Of a stretch of DNA of 64,000 nt, positions 26,101-34,341 are shown one piece after another; the first letter of the stretch is position 1, and each line of letters starts with the position of its first letter. The DNA is from Burkholderia arboris (GTDB taxonomy: Bacteria > Pseudomonadota > Gammaproteobacteria > Burkholderiales > Burkholderiaceae): NCBI RefSeq assembly GCF_902499125.1, contig NZ_CABVPX010000022.1:62001-126000 (forward strand), written 5' to 3'. The translations under genes were made by a program, and so were the position numbers. Below the pieces are notes generated by a model that searched no databases, was not told the DNA's origin, and saw only the letters and a program-made list of their open reading frames with translations.

Positions 26101-27587
26101 GCAACCCTCACGCAGACGTTGGTGGTTTCGGAGTAGAAATCGAGCGAGTGGCGGCCGCCCTCGCGGCCGATGCCCGACAGCTTGGTGCCGCCGAACGGCG
26201 TGCGCAGGTCGCGCACGAACCAGGCATTCAGCCACACGATGCCGGTCTCGATCTGCTTCGCGACGCGGTGGCCGCGTGCCAGGTGCGTCGTCCACACGCT
26301 CGCGGCCAGACCGTACGCGCTGTGGTTCACGCGGCCGATCACTTCGTCCTCGCTGTCGAACGGCGCGACGTGACACACCGGCCCGAAAATCTCCTCCGTC
26401 ACGCAACGCGCGGTGTCGGGCAGCCCGGTCCAGATCGTCGGCTGCACGAACGCGCCGTCGTCGCGTGCGTCGCCGAACGCCGGCACGCCGCCGCCCGTGA
26501 CGACCGTCGCGCCTTCGTCGACGGCCAGCCGGAAATACGACAGCACCTTGTCGCGATGGCCGCGCGAGATCAGCGGCCCCATCGTCGTCGCAGGATCGTC
26601 GGGCGCGCCGACGCGCAGCGCTTCGGTGCGCGATTTCAGCGCGGCGACGAAGCGCTCGAAGATCGGCCGCTCGACGTACACGCGCTCGCTGCACAGGCAC
26701 ACCTGCCCGGCGTTGGTGAAGCTCGACTTGACGATGCCGTCCACCGCCGCGTCGAAGTCGGCATCGGCGAACACGACGGCCGCGTTCTTGCCGCCGAGTT
26801 CGAACGAGATGTCCTTCACGCCGTCGGCAACGGCCTTCATGATCGCGCTGCCCGTGCGCGATTCGCCGGTGAACGTGATCGCGTCGATGCCGGGGTGGCG
26901 CGTGAGGAATTCGCCAGCGGCAGCCGGCCCGTGCCCGTGCACGAGGTTGAACACGCCGCGCGGCAGGCCGGCCGCGTCGATCACTTCGGCCAGCAACGTC
27001 GCGGAGCCCGGTGTCTCTTCCGACGGCTTGGCCACGACGCAGTTACCCATTGCGAGCGCCGGCGCGACTTTCCACGTGAACAGCAGCAGCGGCAGGTTCC
27101 ACGGCGAGATGATGCCGACCACGCCGAGCGGCTTGCGCGTCACGTAGTTGAGGTATTGCGCGCCGTCCGCCGTCTGCGATTCGAAGCAGTCGTCGCCGGC
27201 CGTGCGGACCAGGTCGGCGAACGTGCGGAAGTTCGCGATGCCGCGGGCGATGTCGAGCGAGCGGGCCTGTGCGAGCGGGCGGCCGGTGTCGGCCACTTCG
27301 GCCGCGACGAAATCGTCGAAGCGCGCCTGGATGCCGTCGGCAATCCGGTGCAGCCAGTCGGCCCGCTGCACGGGTGTCGTGTCGCGCCAGCCGGCCGCCT
27401 GCGCGGCGCGGGCCGCGCGCACGGCGGCGTCGACCTGCGCGGCGTCGGCCTCGCATACGCGGGCGATTTCGCGGCCGTCGACCGGGCTCGTATCCGCGAA
27501 GGTCCGTGCGGTCTCGACGAATGCGCCGTCGATGTAGTGTCGCAACAGCCGCGGCGGGCGCGCGGCGTCAGTCGTTTCTCGATTCAC
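26097..27587 (-). CDS. nbaE: 2-aminomuconate 6-semialdehyde dehydrogenase
   Basis: 496 residues, NAD-dependent aldehyde dehydrogenase. The general base Glu263 (FELGGKN), the catalytic cysteine about residue 297 (NAGQVCLCS) and Asn164 (SPWNLP) are present. It oxidises 2-aminomuconate semialdehyde to 2-aminomuconate. It begins with GTG, preceded by a good AGGAG. It is the first gene of the overlapping nbaE-H-J-I-G-F run. The specific substrate is inferred from its position; hydroxymuconic semialdehyde dehydrogenases look similar. Confidence 0.92.
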   Translation of the reverse strand: MNRETTDAARPPRLLRHYIDGAFVETARTFADTSPVDGREIARVCEADAAQVDAAVRAARAAQAAGWRDTTPVQRADWLHRIADGIQARFDDFVAAEVADTGRPLAQARSLDIARGIANFRTFADLVRTAGDDCFESQTADGAQYLNYVTRKPLGVVGIISPWNLPLLLFTWKVAPALAMGNCVVAKPSEETPGSATLLAEVIDAAGLPRGVFNLVHGHGPAAAGEFLTRHPGIDAITFTGESRTGSAIMKAVADGVKDISFELGGKNAAVVFADADFDAAVDGIVKSSFTNAGQVCLCSERVYVERPIFERFVAALKSRTEALRVGAPDDPATTMGPLISRGHRDKVLSYFRLAVDEGATVVTGGGVPAFGDARDDGAFVQPTIWTGLPDTARCVTEEIFGPVCHVAPFDSEDEVIGRVNHSAYGLAASVWTTHLARGHRVAKQIETGIVWLNAWFVRDLRTPFGGTKLSGIGREGGRHSLDFYSETTNVCVRVA

Positions 27588-27725
27588 AACGTCTCCTGCT
27601 CGTATGGACTGTCAGCAGGAGTCTAGGGAAGCCGCGCGAGAAGCGACAATCAAACATTCGGCGCTGGCTATGCTAAACGGGAATACCCGTGCGAGCCTTG
27701 CGCCGCAACGGTTCCAGCCCGACGC

Positions 27726-28691
27726 TCAGGTTCCCTCCGGGCACTCCTGCACCGCTTCCTTCAGGCATTCGATGAACGCGCGGCACGCGGCGCTCTGCTC
27801 CTTGTTCGAGCGCACCGAGAATCCGACCGTGCCGAACGCGCCCGTTTCTGGCAGATCGAGCACGCGCAACAGCCCGGCCTGCGCGAACTGCCGCGCGGCA
27901 ACACGCGGCATCAACGCGATGCGCGGCGTATCGAGCAACAGCCCGATATTGGTGAGCAACGACAGCGATTCGACGATGTCGGTCGGCAGCGGCAGCCCGG
28001 CCGCACGGAACAGGTGCTCGGCCGCGAGCCGCGACGGCGAGTCGGGCGTCGGCAGGATCCACGGCGCATCGACCAGTTCGCGCAGCGACGGCGCCGGATC
28101 GGGCACGGGGCCGTAGCCGTTGCCGACCACCGCGCACATCGATTCGTCGAACAGCGCTTCGTGCGTGAGCGGGAACGCGCTCGCGATCGGCAGCTCGCGC
28201 TCCGGCAGCCGGCCGACGACGATGTCGAGGTCACCGGTCGCGAGCGCCGGGAACAGGTGCGCGGTCGTGCCTTCGCGCACGGTCACCAGCACGTGCGGCG
28301 TGCGCGCCTTCAGCATCGCGATCGCGCGCGGCAGCAGCCGCGCGGATGCCGAGATCAGCGTGCCGACGATCACGTGGCCGCTCGTGCCGAGCCGGAAATC
28401 GTTCAGCTCGTCGGTCATGTAGCGCAGCTCGGCCATCAGCGACTTCACGCGCCGCCCGAGCAGCAGGCCGAGGTCGGTCGGCACCACGCCGCGGTTCGAG
28501 CGCGAGAACAGCGCGCCGTCGAAGCACGATTCGAGTTCGTGGATCACTTTCGTCACGGCCGGCTGCGTGAGGCGCATCTCGTTGGCCGCGCGTACCACCG
28601 AGCGCGTTTCCAGCACACGCTCGAAAATCATCAACTGGTTCAGCTTGAGCCGGCGGATCAGGGAGATCTCGCTGAGCGGATTCGCGTCCAT
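27726..28691 (-). CDS. LysR-family regulator of the nba cluster
   Basis: 321 residues, with LysR HTH in the first 70 residues (LNQLMIFERVLETRSVVRAANEMRLTQPAVT) and an effector domain after it. It lies on the same strand just upstream of nbaE (138-base gap), not divergently as is more usual. It is therefore probably the activator of the catabolic genes, with kynurenine or a ring-cleavage intermediate as inducer; this is inference. The gap carries the small palindrome CGGGAATACCCG (27678-27689). Confidence 0.85.
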   Translation of the reverse strand: MDANPLSEISLIRRLKLNQLMIFERVLETRSVVRAANEMRLTQPAVTKVIHELESCFDGALFSRSNRGVVPTDLGLLLGRRVKSLMAELRYMTDELNDFRLGTSGHVIVGTLISASARLLPRAIAMLKARTPHVLVTVREGTTAHLFPALATGDLDIVVGRLPERELPIASAFPLTHEALFDESMCAVVGNGYGPVPDPAPSLRELVDAPWILPTPDSPSRLAAEHLFRAAGLPLPTDIVESLSLLTNIGLLLDTPRIALMPRVAARQFAQAGLLRVLDLPETGAFGTVGFSVRSNKEQSAACRAFIECLKEAVQECPEGT

Positions 28692-28729
28692 GTCTGCTTT
28701 GTCGTCGAAAAAGGGGGTGGCCGGACTTA

Positions 28730-29039
28730 GGGTCTGTTTACCTGTGAAACGCGCATGCGTTGCCGCGAGAACGGCCGCTCGCGAGGCGCGCGACGCCGCG
28801 AATACTCACGTATTCGCAAGGCGCGCAACGCGGCGAGCGGCCGCTCTCGCGGCAACCCGAAATTGAAAACGCCAGGTCACGGGAAGGCCCGGAATCGCCC
28901 GCATGGCGGCTTCACTCGTCGCTTGTTCGGCTCGCCAAACGGCGCGCCTCGCTCCTTGCCCTACGCCCCGGAGGCAGTCTCCTTTGGGGGACGAGCGATT
29001 TCGGGCCTTCGCACACGCGTTCCACAGGTAAACAGACCC
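28730..29039. mobile_element. MITE-like element, 310 bp, flanked by TA
   Basis: Terminal inverted repeats of about 30 bases with three mismatches begin GGGTCTGTTTACCTGTG at both ends (28730 rightward; 29039 leftward on the other strand). TA dinucleotides flank both sides (28728-28729, 29040-29041), as expected for a TA target duplication of IS630/Tc1 or certain IS5-group elements. There is no transposase. Inside are two large stem-loops: arms 28760-28782 / 28833-28855 with an inner stem GCGAATAC / GTATTCGC (28798-28817), and arms 28884-28901 / 28992-29009. Open frames inside are not convincing genes. Confidence 0.85.
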
Positions 29040-29099
29040 TAACAACTTTACGTCCGGCGCGCATCGGGAGATGCACGGCACGCGCCTCCCCCCTTTGTA

Positions 29100-29954
29100 T
29101 CAGTAGACGCCCATCATCGCGGACAACTCCGCCACATACTCGCCATAACGCGGGTCGCGCTTGATCTCGTCCGGCTGGCGCGGCCGCGGCAGGTCGATCT
29201 TCACGTCATGCAGCACGCGGCCCGGGCGCGCGGACATCACCAGTACACGATCCGACAGGAACACGGCCTCGTGAATGCTGTGCGTGACGAGCAGCACCGT
29301 CAGCGTGCTCTGCTGCCAGATGCGCAGCAGCTCGACGTTGAGCCGGTCGCGCGTGAGTGCGTCGAGCGCGCCGAACGGCTCGTCCATCAGCATCACGCGC
29401 GGCTCCAGCAGCAGGATCTGGCCGATCGCCGCGCGCTGCCGCATCCCGCCCGACAGCTCGTGCGGATAGCGGTCGACGAACTGCGCGAGGCCGAGCGTGT
29501 CGAGCAGCGCCGGCAGCCGTGCGTCGACGTGCGCACGCGGCAGGTTGCGCAGCTTCGCGCCGAGCCGGATGTTCGCGCCGACGCTCAGCCACGGCAGCAT
29601 GTTGCTGGTCTGGAACACGACGCCGATATCGGGATGCGGGCCGGCCACCGGCGTGCCGCCGACGCGAATCGACCCGGCATCGCACGGCACGAGCCCCGCG
29701 ACCATGCGCAGCAGCGTGCTCTTGCCGCAGCCGCTCGGCCCGAGAATCGACACGAACTCGCGCGGTTGCACGCGCATCGATACCTGTTCCAGCGCGCTGA
29801 ACGCATCGGCGCCGCCGCGCGCGGCGAAGCGCTTGCCGGCCTGCTCGACGGCGATCAGCGCATCCGCGCGGGCGCCATCCTGCGCGGGCGCCGCTGTCGC
29901 GCCTTCGGAAACGGAAGCGCGCCGCACCGGGCGCGCGAGATTGACGATCGTCAT
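29100..29954 (-). CDS. ABC transporter ATP-binding protein (nitrate/sulfonate/taurine type)
   Basis: 284 residues. Walker A GPSGCGKST, Q-loop VFQTSNMLPW, signature LSGGMRQR and Walker B VMLMDEP are all intact. It is of the SsuB/TauB class that energises import with a periplasmic NMT1-like binding protein. It has an unusual N-terminal extension of about 35 residues before the ABC core. The ATG overlaps the permease stop (TGATG). It is the last gene of the FAH / binding protein / VOC / permease / ATPase run. Confidence 0.92.
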   Translation of the reverse strand: MTIVNLARPVRRASVSEGATAAPAQDGARADALIAVEQAGKRFAARGGADAFSALEQVSMRVQPREFVSILGPSGCGKSTLLRMVAGLVPCDAGSIRVGGTPVAGPHPDIGVVFQTSNMLPWLSVGANIRLGAKLRNLPRAHVDARLPALLDTLGLAQFVDRYPHELSGGMRQRAAIGQILLLEPRVMLMDEPFGALDALTRDRLNVELLRIWQQSTLTVLLVTHSIHEAVFLSDRVLVMSARPGRVLHDVKIDLPRPRQPDEIKRDPRYGEYVAELSAMMGVY

Positions 29955-30697
29955 CAGGCCGTGACTCCTCTCCACCAGACTGCACGCGAAACCAGCTCGA
30001 CCGCGCCGTAGAACAGCATCGCGAGCGCGGTCACCATCAGGATCGCCGCGAAGCACAGCGGCGTTTGCGCATTCGACGTCGCGAACACGATCAGATGCCC
30101 GAGCCCCGCTTCCGCGCCGATGAACTCGCCGACGATCGCGCCGATCACCGCGAGCGGCATCGCGATCTTCAGGCCGTCCATCAGCGCCGGCAGCGCGGCG
30201 GGCAGGCGCAGGTGCCAGAACGTGTGCGCGGCCGACGCGCCGAGCGCGCGGAAATGCTCGTCGAGATGGCGCGGCACGCCCGCGAGGCCGCCCATCGTCG
30301 CGACGACGATCGGGAAGAACGCGAACAGCACGGCCGCCGCGAGCTTCGACGCGAAACCGTAGCCGAACCAGACGATCAGCAACGGCGCGAGCGCGATCTT
30401 CGGCATGCTCTGCAGCGCGGTCACGAACGGCAGCAGCGTACGCCGCACGAGGTTCGACGCGCTGGCGAGCAGCCCGATCGCGAGGCCGCCGGCCACCGCC
30501 AGCGCAAAGCCCGCGAACACTTCCCAGGCAGTCGTCAGCGTGTCGGCCAGCAGTTGTGCGCGCATCTCCCAGCCGGCCGCGAGCACCGACGACAACGACG
30601 GCAGCACGTATTCGCGCGTGCCGGTCCAGCGCACGCCGAATTCCCATGCGAGGCCGACGATCGCCCAGAACGCGACCGTTTCGATCAGCCGCTTCAT
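29954..30697 (-). CDS. ABC transporter permease (SsuC/TauC type)
   Basis: 247 residues with six hydrophobic helices. The EAA-like cytoplasmic loop RALGASAAHTFWHLRLPAA contacts the ATPase. The start overlaps the stop of the upstream VOC gene (ATGA, 30694-30697). It forms the membrane channel of the importer encoded by this operon. Confidence 0.9.
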   Translation of the reverse strand: MKRLIETVAFWAIVGLAWEFGVRWTGTREYVLPSLSSVLAAGWEMRAQLLADTLTTAWEVFAGFALAVAGGLAIGLLASASNLVRRTLLPFVTALQSMPKIALAPLLIVWFGYGFASKLAAAVLFAFFPIVVATMGGLAGVPRHLDEHFRALGASAAHTFWHLRLPAALPALMDGLKIAMPLAVIGAIVGEFIGAEAGLGHLIVFATSNAQTPLCFAAILMVTALAMLFYGAVELVSRAVWWRGVTA

Positions 30698-31311
30698 GCC
30701 GGGCCTCCTTTCGGCGCATCGCGCGAGGCATCCGCATCGTCGCCGGCAGGCGCGGCCGATGCGGCCGGCGCGTTGCCGCGCGACTTCTCGGCGACGAGAT
30801 GCGGCGGCGGCGGCACGACGAAGCGCGCGAAGCGGTACTGGTCGAACGATTCGATCGTGCGCTCCCACACCTGCGGCTCGCGCGGATCGCGTTCGCCGAT
30901 CTGCTCCATCTCGCAGTAGACCTCGACGTTGTTGCCGTCCGGATCCTTGAACACCAGGAACAGGTTGTTGCCGGGCCCGTGCCGCCCGATCCCGCGCACG
31001 ATCTCGACGCCATGCGACTGCAGCACCTTCACCGAGCGCTCCATCTCCTCGACGCTGTCGACCAGGTACGAGAAGTGTTCGAGGCCCGGGCGCGAATAGC
31101 GCGGCAGGTCGTCGAAATCGGGCGAATCCTTCGGCAGCTGCGCGAGCGCGAGATCGTGGTGATCGGTGCCCGCGCGCAGGAACACCATCTGGTCGCCGAT
31201 CCAGTCGGACACCTTCAGGCCCATCACTTCCGTATAGAACTTCGCAGACCGATGGATATCCCGCACCATCAGCACCATGTGTCCGAGCCGCCTGGGACGC
31301 AAGCTGTTCAT
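30694..31311 (-). CDS. VOC-family dioxygenase (catechol 2,3-dioxygenase-like)
   Basis: 205 residues. One pair of beta-alpha-beta-beta-beta modules with the metal triad His11 (LGHMVL), His79 (LEHFSY) and Glu130 (NNVEVY), as in type I extradiol dioxygenases. The C-terminal 60 residues are an unusual Pro/Ala-rich tail. Unusually, it is encoded between the binding protein and the permease of an ABC importer, translationally coupled to the latter. With the FAH-type hydrolase of the same operon this points to ring cleavage of an imported aromatic; the substrate is unknown. Confidence 0.85.
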   Translation of the reverse strand: MNSLRPRRLGHMVLMVRDIHRSAKFYTEVMGLKVSDWIGDQMVFLRAGTDHHDLALAQLPKDSPDFDDLPRYSRPGLEHFSYLVDSVEEMERSVKVLQSHGVEIVRGIGRHGPGNNLFLVFKDPDGNNVEVYCEMEQIGERDPREPQVWERTIESFDQYRFARFVVPPPPHLVAEKSRGNAPAASAAPAGDDADASRDAPKGGPA

Positions 31312-31398
31312 TACCGTTCTCCTGTGTGCCCGCGCGCCGCGCAGGCCGGGTTGGACCGCCGGCAGCGGCGCGCTGCCGCCACCGCGATCCCGATCGCG

Positions 31399-32397
31399 TT
31401 ACTCGACGAAACGATTGGTATAGAGACTGCCGGCCTTGACCTTCGCGCCGAGCGCGAACGCACGCGACACGAAACCGAGCGTCGTGTCGATGCGCTCGGG
31501 CCGCAGCCAGCCGAGCCGGTGGCCGGCCGCGTCGTCGGCGATCAACGCATTGGTCTCGTCGATCTGCTCGCGCAGGATCGTGCGGTCGAGCAGCGGATTG
31601 CGCGACACGATCGCGTCGACCGCGTCCTGCGGCCGGTCGCGCATCAGCGCGTAGCCGCGATACGTCGCATCGACGAAGCGCTTCACGATGTCCGGATGCT
31701 GCGCGACGTACGCATCGGTCGTCACGATCCCGCTGCCGGTCATGTCGAGGCCGAGGTCGCGATACGTGACCTTGCCAAGCGTCTGCCCCGCGCGCCGCGC
31801 GAACGCGGCCTGCACCGGCAGGCTCGCGCCTTCCCAGCATTCCGACAGGTCGATGCGCTTCTGCAGCAGCGCGGTATTGATCACGGCCGGATCGAGCCGC
31901 ACGAGGCGGATCGCGTCGGGCGCCATCCCGTTCTGCTTCAGCCACGCCGGGACGATGTTCTGCACCGCCGACGCATTGCCGCCGCCGAGCGACAGCCCCG
32001 CGAGATCCTTCAGCGACGAAGGCTTGAAGCCGGGCCGCTCGAGATAGCACATCGCGCCCGGCCAGCGCGTGTTGATCGCGCCGACCAGCACCGCATGGCC
32101 GCCGTGCGCGCGATTCAGGATCACGCTGACCGGGTCGCCGTAGCCGAACTCGAACAGCCCTTCGTCGACTTCATTGACGGTCCGCTGGCCGCCGTAGCCG
32201 CGCTGCACCGTCACGGCGAGGCCGGCGTCCTGGTAGAAGCCCTTCGCCTGCGCGACCAGGATCCCGCCGGTGCTGCCCTGCGGCAACCACGCGAGATTGA
32301 CGCGTACCGCGTCGGCCGCCTGCGCGGCCGGGGCCGCGGCCCACAGGCCCGCGGCCAGCACCGCGCCGCGCGCCAGCGCTTGGATGCGCTCAAACAT
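31399..32397 (-). CDS. ABC transporter substrate-binding protein (NMT1/SsuA-like)
   Basis: 332 residues with a signal peptide (ARGAVLAAGLWAAAPAAQA) and no lipobox, so it is soluble periplasmic. The NMT1/SsuA-like fold is recognisable in NLAWLPQGSTGGILVAQAKG and GYGDPVSVILNRAHGG. A very strong ribosome binding site (AGGAGGAG) precedes the ATG. It belongs with the permease and ATPase downstream. Ligands of this family include sulfonates, pyrimidine/thiamine precursors and aromatic acids. Confidence 0.88.
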   Translation of the reverse strand: MFERIQALARGAVLAAGLWAAAPAAQAADAVRVNLAWLPQGSTGGILVAQAKGFYQDAGLAVTVQRGYGGQRTVNEVDEGLFEFGYGDPVSVILNRAHGGHAVLVGAINTRWPGAMCYLERPGFKPSSLKDLAGLSLGGGNASAVQNIVPAWLKQNGMAPDAIRLVRLDPAVINTALLQKRIDLSECWEGASLPVQAAFARRAGQTLGKVTYRDLGLDMTGSGIVTTDAYVAQHPDIVKRFVDATYRGYALMRDRPQDAVDAIVSRNPLLDRTILREQIDETNALIADDAAGHRLGWLRPERIDTTLGFVSRAFALGAKVKAGSLYTNRFVE

Positions 32398-32450
32398 GTC
32401 CTCCTCCTGTCTTGTCGAGTTCGGGGCCGGGCCGACGCGGCACGCGCGGC

Positions 32451-33371
32451 TTACCCGCGCACCAGCGGGTTTTCGATCGAGCCGATACCGTCGATCGATG
32501 CGACCATCACGTCGCCCGGCTGCAGATAGATGCCACGCCCCATGCCGACGCCCGTCGGCGTGCCGGTCGCGATCAGGTCGCCGGGCTGCAGCGTCAGGAT
32601 CGACGACAGGTAATGGATCTGCTCCGCAATACTGAAGATCATCTCGCCGGTATTGCCGTCCTGCATCGTTTCGCCGTTCACGGCCAGCCGCATCCGCAGG
32701 TTCTGCGGTTCGGCGATGCACGCGCGCGGCACGAGCCAGGGCCCGAGCGGACCGAAGGTATCGAAACTCTTGCCGCGAAACCAGTCGTGCTTGAACGGAT
32801 AGTCGGTGCGGCGATTCAGGTCGCGTGCGCTCACGTCGTTCAGGATCGTGTAGCCCGCGACGTAGTCGAACGCGTCTTCCACCGCGATGTGGCGGCCCGG
32901 CCGGCCGATCACGACGGCCAGCTCGACCTCCCAGTCGACGCGCTCGGCCTGCGGCGGCATCACGACGTCGGCGAGCGTCGGCACCACGCTCGTCTCGGCC
33001 TTCATGAACATGTACGGCGAGCTTTCCTCGCGCGGGGCAAGCTCGGTGCCCATCTCGCGCGCATGCTCGTAGTAGTTCGACGCAGCCGCGAAAATCCGCC
33101 GCGGCGCATACGGCACGTGCAGCCGGTAGCCTGCCAGCGGCTGCGCGTCGAGCCGGCCGGCGGCGATCTCGCGCGCGGCCGCCTCGAGGCGCGCGACGGT
33201 CTGCGCGCCGCGCAGCGGCCAGTTCGCGACCAGCGTGTCGACGTCGAGCGGCGCGTCGCCTCCGCCCGCCCGCTGCAGCACGGCCTGCGCGTCGTACAGC
33301 GCGCCTTCCATCGCGAGCCCCGCCGCGACGCGGCCATTCAGTTCATACGTTGCGATACCGAACCAGATCAC
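32451..33371 (-). CDS. Fumarylacetoacetate hydrolase (FAH) family protein
   Basis: 306 residues. The C-terminal FAH core carries the metal-binding VDWEVELAVVIG and NDVSARDLNRR; the N-terminal 75 residues form the small domain. Members cleave C-C bonds of acylpyruvates or hydrate/decarboxylate 2-oxo acids, typically after aromatic ring opening. Translation starts at GTG with GAGGAC before it. It is the first gene of the operon with the importer and VOC dioxygenase and is divergent from the GntR gene; GTATAC palindromes lie in the shared promoter region. Confidence 0.88.
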   Translation of the reverse strand: MIWFGIATYELNGRVAAGLAMEGALYDAQAVLQRAGGGDAPLDVDTLVANWPLRGAQTVARLEAAAREIAAGRLDAQPLAGYRLHVPYAPRRIFAAASNYYEHAREMGTELAPREESSPYMFMKAETSVVPTLADVVMPPQAERVDWEVELAVVIGRPGRHIAVEDAFDYVAGYTILNDVSARDLNRRTDYPFKHDWFRGKSFDTFGPLGPWLVPRACIAEPQNLRMRLAVNGETMQDGNTGEMIFSIAEQIHYLSSILTLQPGDLIATGTPTGVGMGRGIYLQPGDVMVASIDGIGSIENPLVRG

Positions 33372-33413
33372 GGTTGTCCTCTTTTGTCGTCGTCAGGAGG
33401 GGACGAGTGACGC

Positions 33414-33459
33414 GTATACAATAGATCACTCGTGTATTCATTTGATATTTCTCGTATAC
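33414..33459. promoter_or_regulatory. Two GTATAC sites between FAH operon and gntR
   Basis: GTATAC occurs at 33414-33419 and again at 33454-33459, 40 bases apart, in contexts CGTATACAAT and CTCGTATACTCC. The first lies 43 bases upstream of the FAH gene start. The same core recurs upstream of the esterase and the second porin. They are candidate operators of the adjacent FadR/GntR-type regulator. Confidence 0.55.
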
Positions 33460-33643
33460 TCCTATCGGGTCGGAAACGAATTCCGCGTACACTGCGCGGC
33501 GGGTCCGGTCCGGCGCCGCGCGCCGCAAATTGAGCGGCTCCGGCGGCGGGCGCATAATGGGCCGGCCCGACGGCCGAGGCGTCCCGCGCGGGGTCCGGCC
33601 GGCAGGGGCTGCCGACGGCGATGTCCACACCACACACGACACG

Positions 33644-34303
33644 ATGACCACGCTCTCTTCCAAGATCTATCGCCTGCTGTTCGACGAGATCATCGACGGC
33701 ACGCTCGAACCGGGCCAGAAGCTCGAGGAAATCGCGCTTGCCGAGCGGTTCAACGCGTCGCGCACGCCGATTCGCGAAGCGCTGCGCGAGCTGGCCGCGC
33801 GCGGGATGGTCGAGCTGACGCCGCGCAAGGGCGTGGTCGTCGCGCAATTCAGCCTCGACGAACTCGCCGACATGCTCGAAGCGATGTGCGAACTCGAGGC
33901 GCTGTGCTGCCGGCTCAGCGCGCAGCGGATGAGCGTCGTCGAGAAGAAGCAGCTCGAGGAGCTGCAGATCGAGATGAACGAGGCGATCGCGCGCGGCGAC
34001 GAGGCCGACTACTTCCAGCTCAACCGCGAATTCCACGAACTGATCTGCAAGGGCGCGCAAAGCAAGTCGCTCGCGTCGATCATCGCGGTGCAGCGGCAGC
34101 GTCTCGCGGGCTTTCGCGCGGCCCAGCCCGCGTCGCCGAAGCGCTTCGAGGCGGCCACCGACGAGCACCGCGAGATCGTCGACGCGATCCTCGCCGCCGA
34201 GCCCGAACGCGCGTACAACGCGATGCGCGACCACACCGCGCGCCTGTCGATCGTCGTGCTCGGCCGGCTCAAGCGCCAGCGCAACGAGCGCGAATCGATC
34301 TGA
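33644..34303 (+). CDS. GntR-family regulator, FadR/FCD subfamily
   Basis: 219 residues. N-terminal winged HTH (about 1-70: KLEEIALAERFNASRTPIREALREL) and an all-helical C-terminal FCD domain (about 80-210) with metal/ligand histidines (NREFHELI, DEHREIVDAI, MRDHTARL). FCD regulators sense carboxylic acids. I chose MTTLSSKIYR; upstream in-frame starts give an implausible Gly/Arg-rich extension. It is divergent from the FAH / ABC operon and directly before the DapA-type, esterase and dehydrogenase genes, so it is the probable regulator of both sides. Confidence 0.9.
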   Translation: MTTLSSKIYRLLFDEIIDGTLEPGQKLEEIALAERFNASRTPIREALRELAARGMVELTPRKGVVVAQFSLDELADMLEAMCELEALCCRLSAQRMSVVEKKQLEELQIEMNEAIARGDEADYFQLNREFHELICKGAQSKSLASIIAVQRQRLAGFRAAQPASPKRFEAATDEHREIVDAILAAEPERAYNAMRDHTARLSIVVLGRLKRQRNERESI

Positions 34304-34341
34304 CGGCAAGCCGGCGCGGCCGCGCGGCGCGTTGAGCCGCG

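Noticed and set aside
28760..28855. Possible CRISPR-like or tRNA-like structure
   Set aside because: The repeats are inverted, not direct, and there are no spacers. The fold is a simple long hairpin without tRNA features.
28755..29164. Short open frames inside the MITE-like element
   Set aside because: They run through inverted repeats, lack ribosome binding sites and have no similarity to transposases that I can see.
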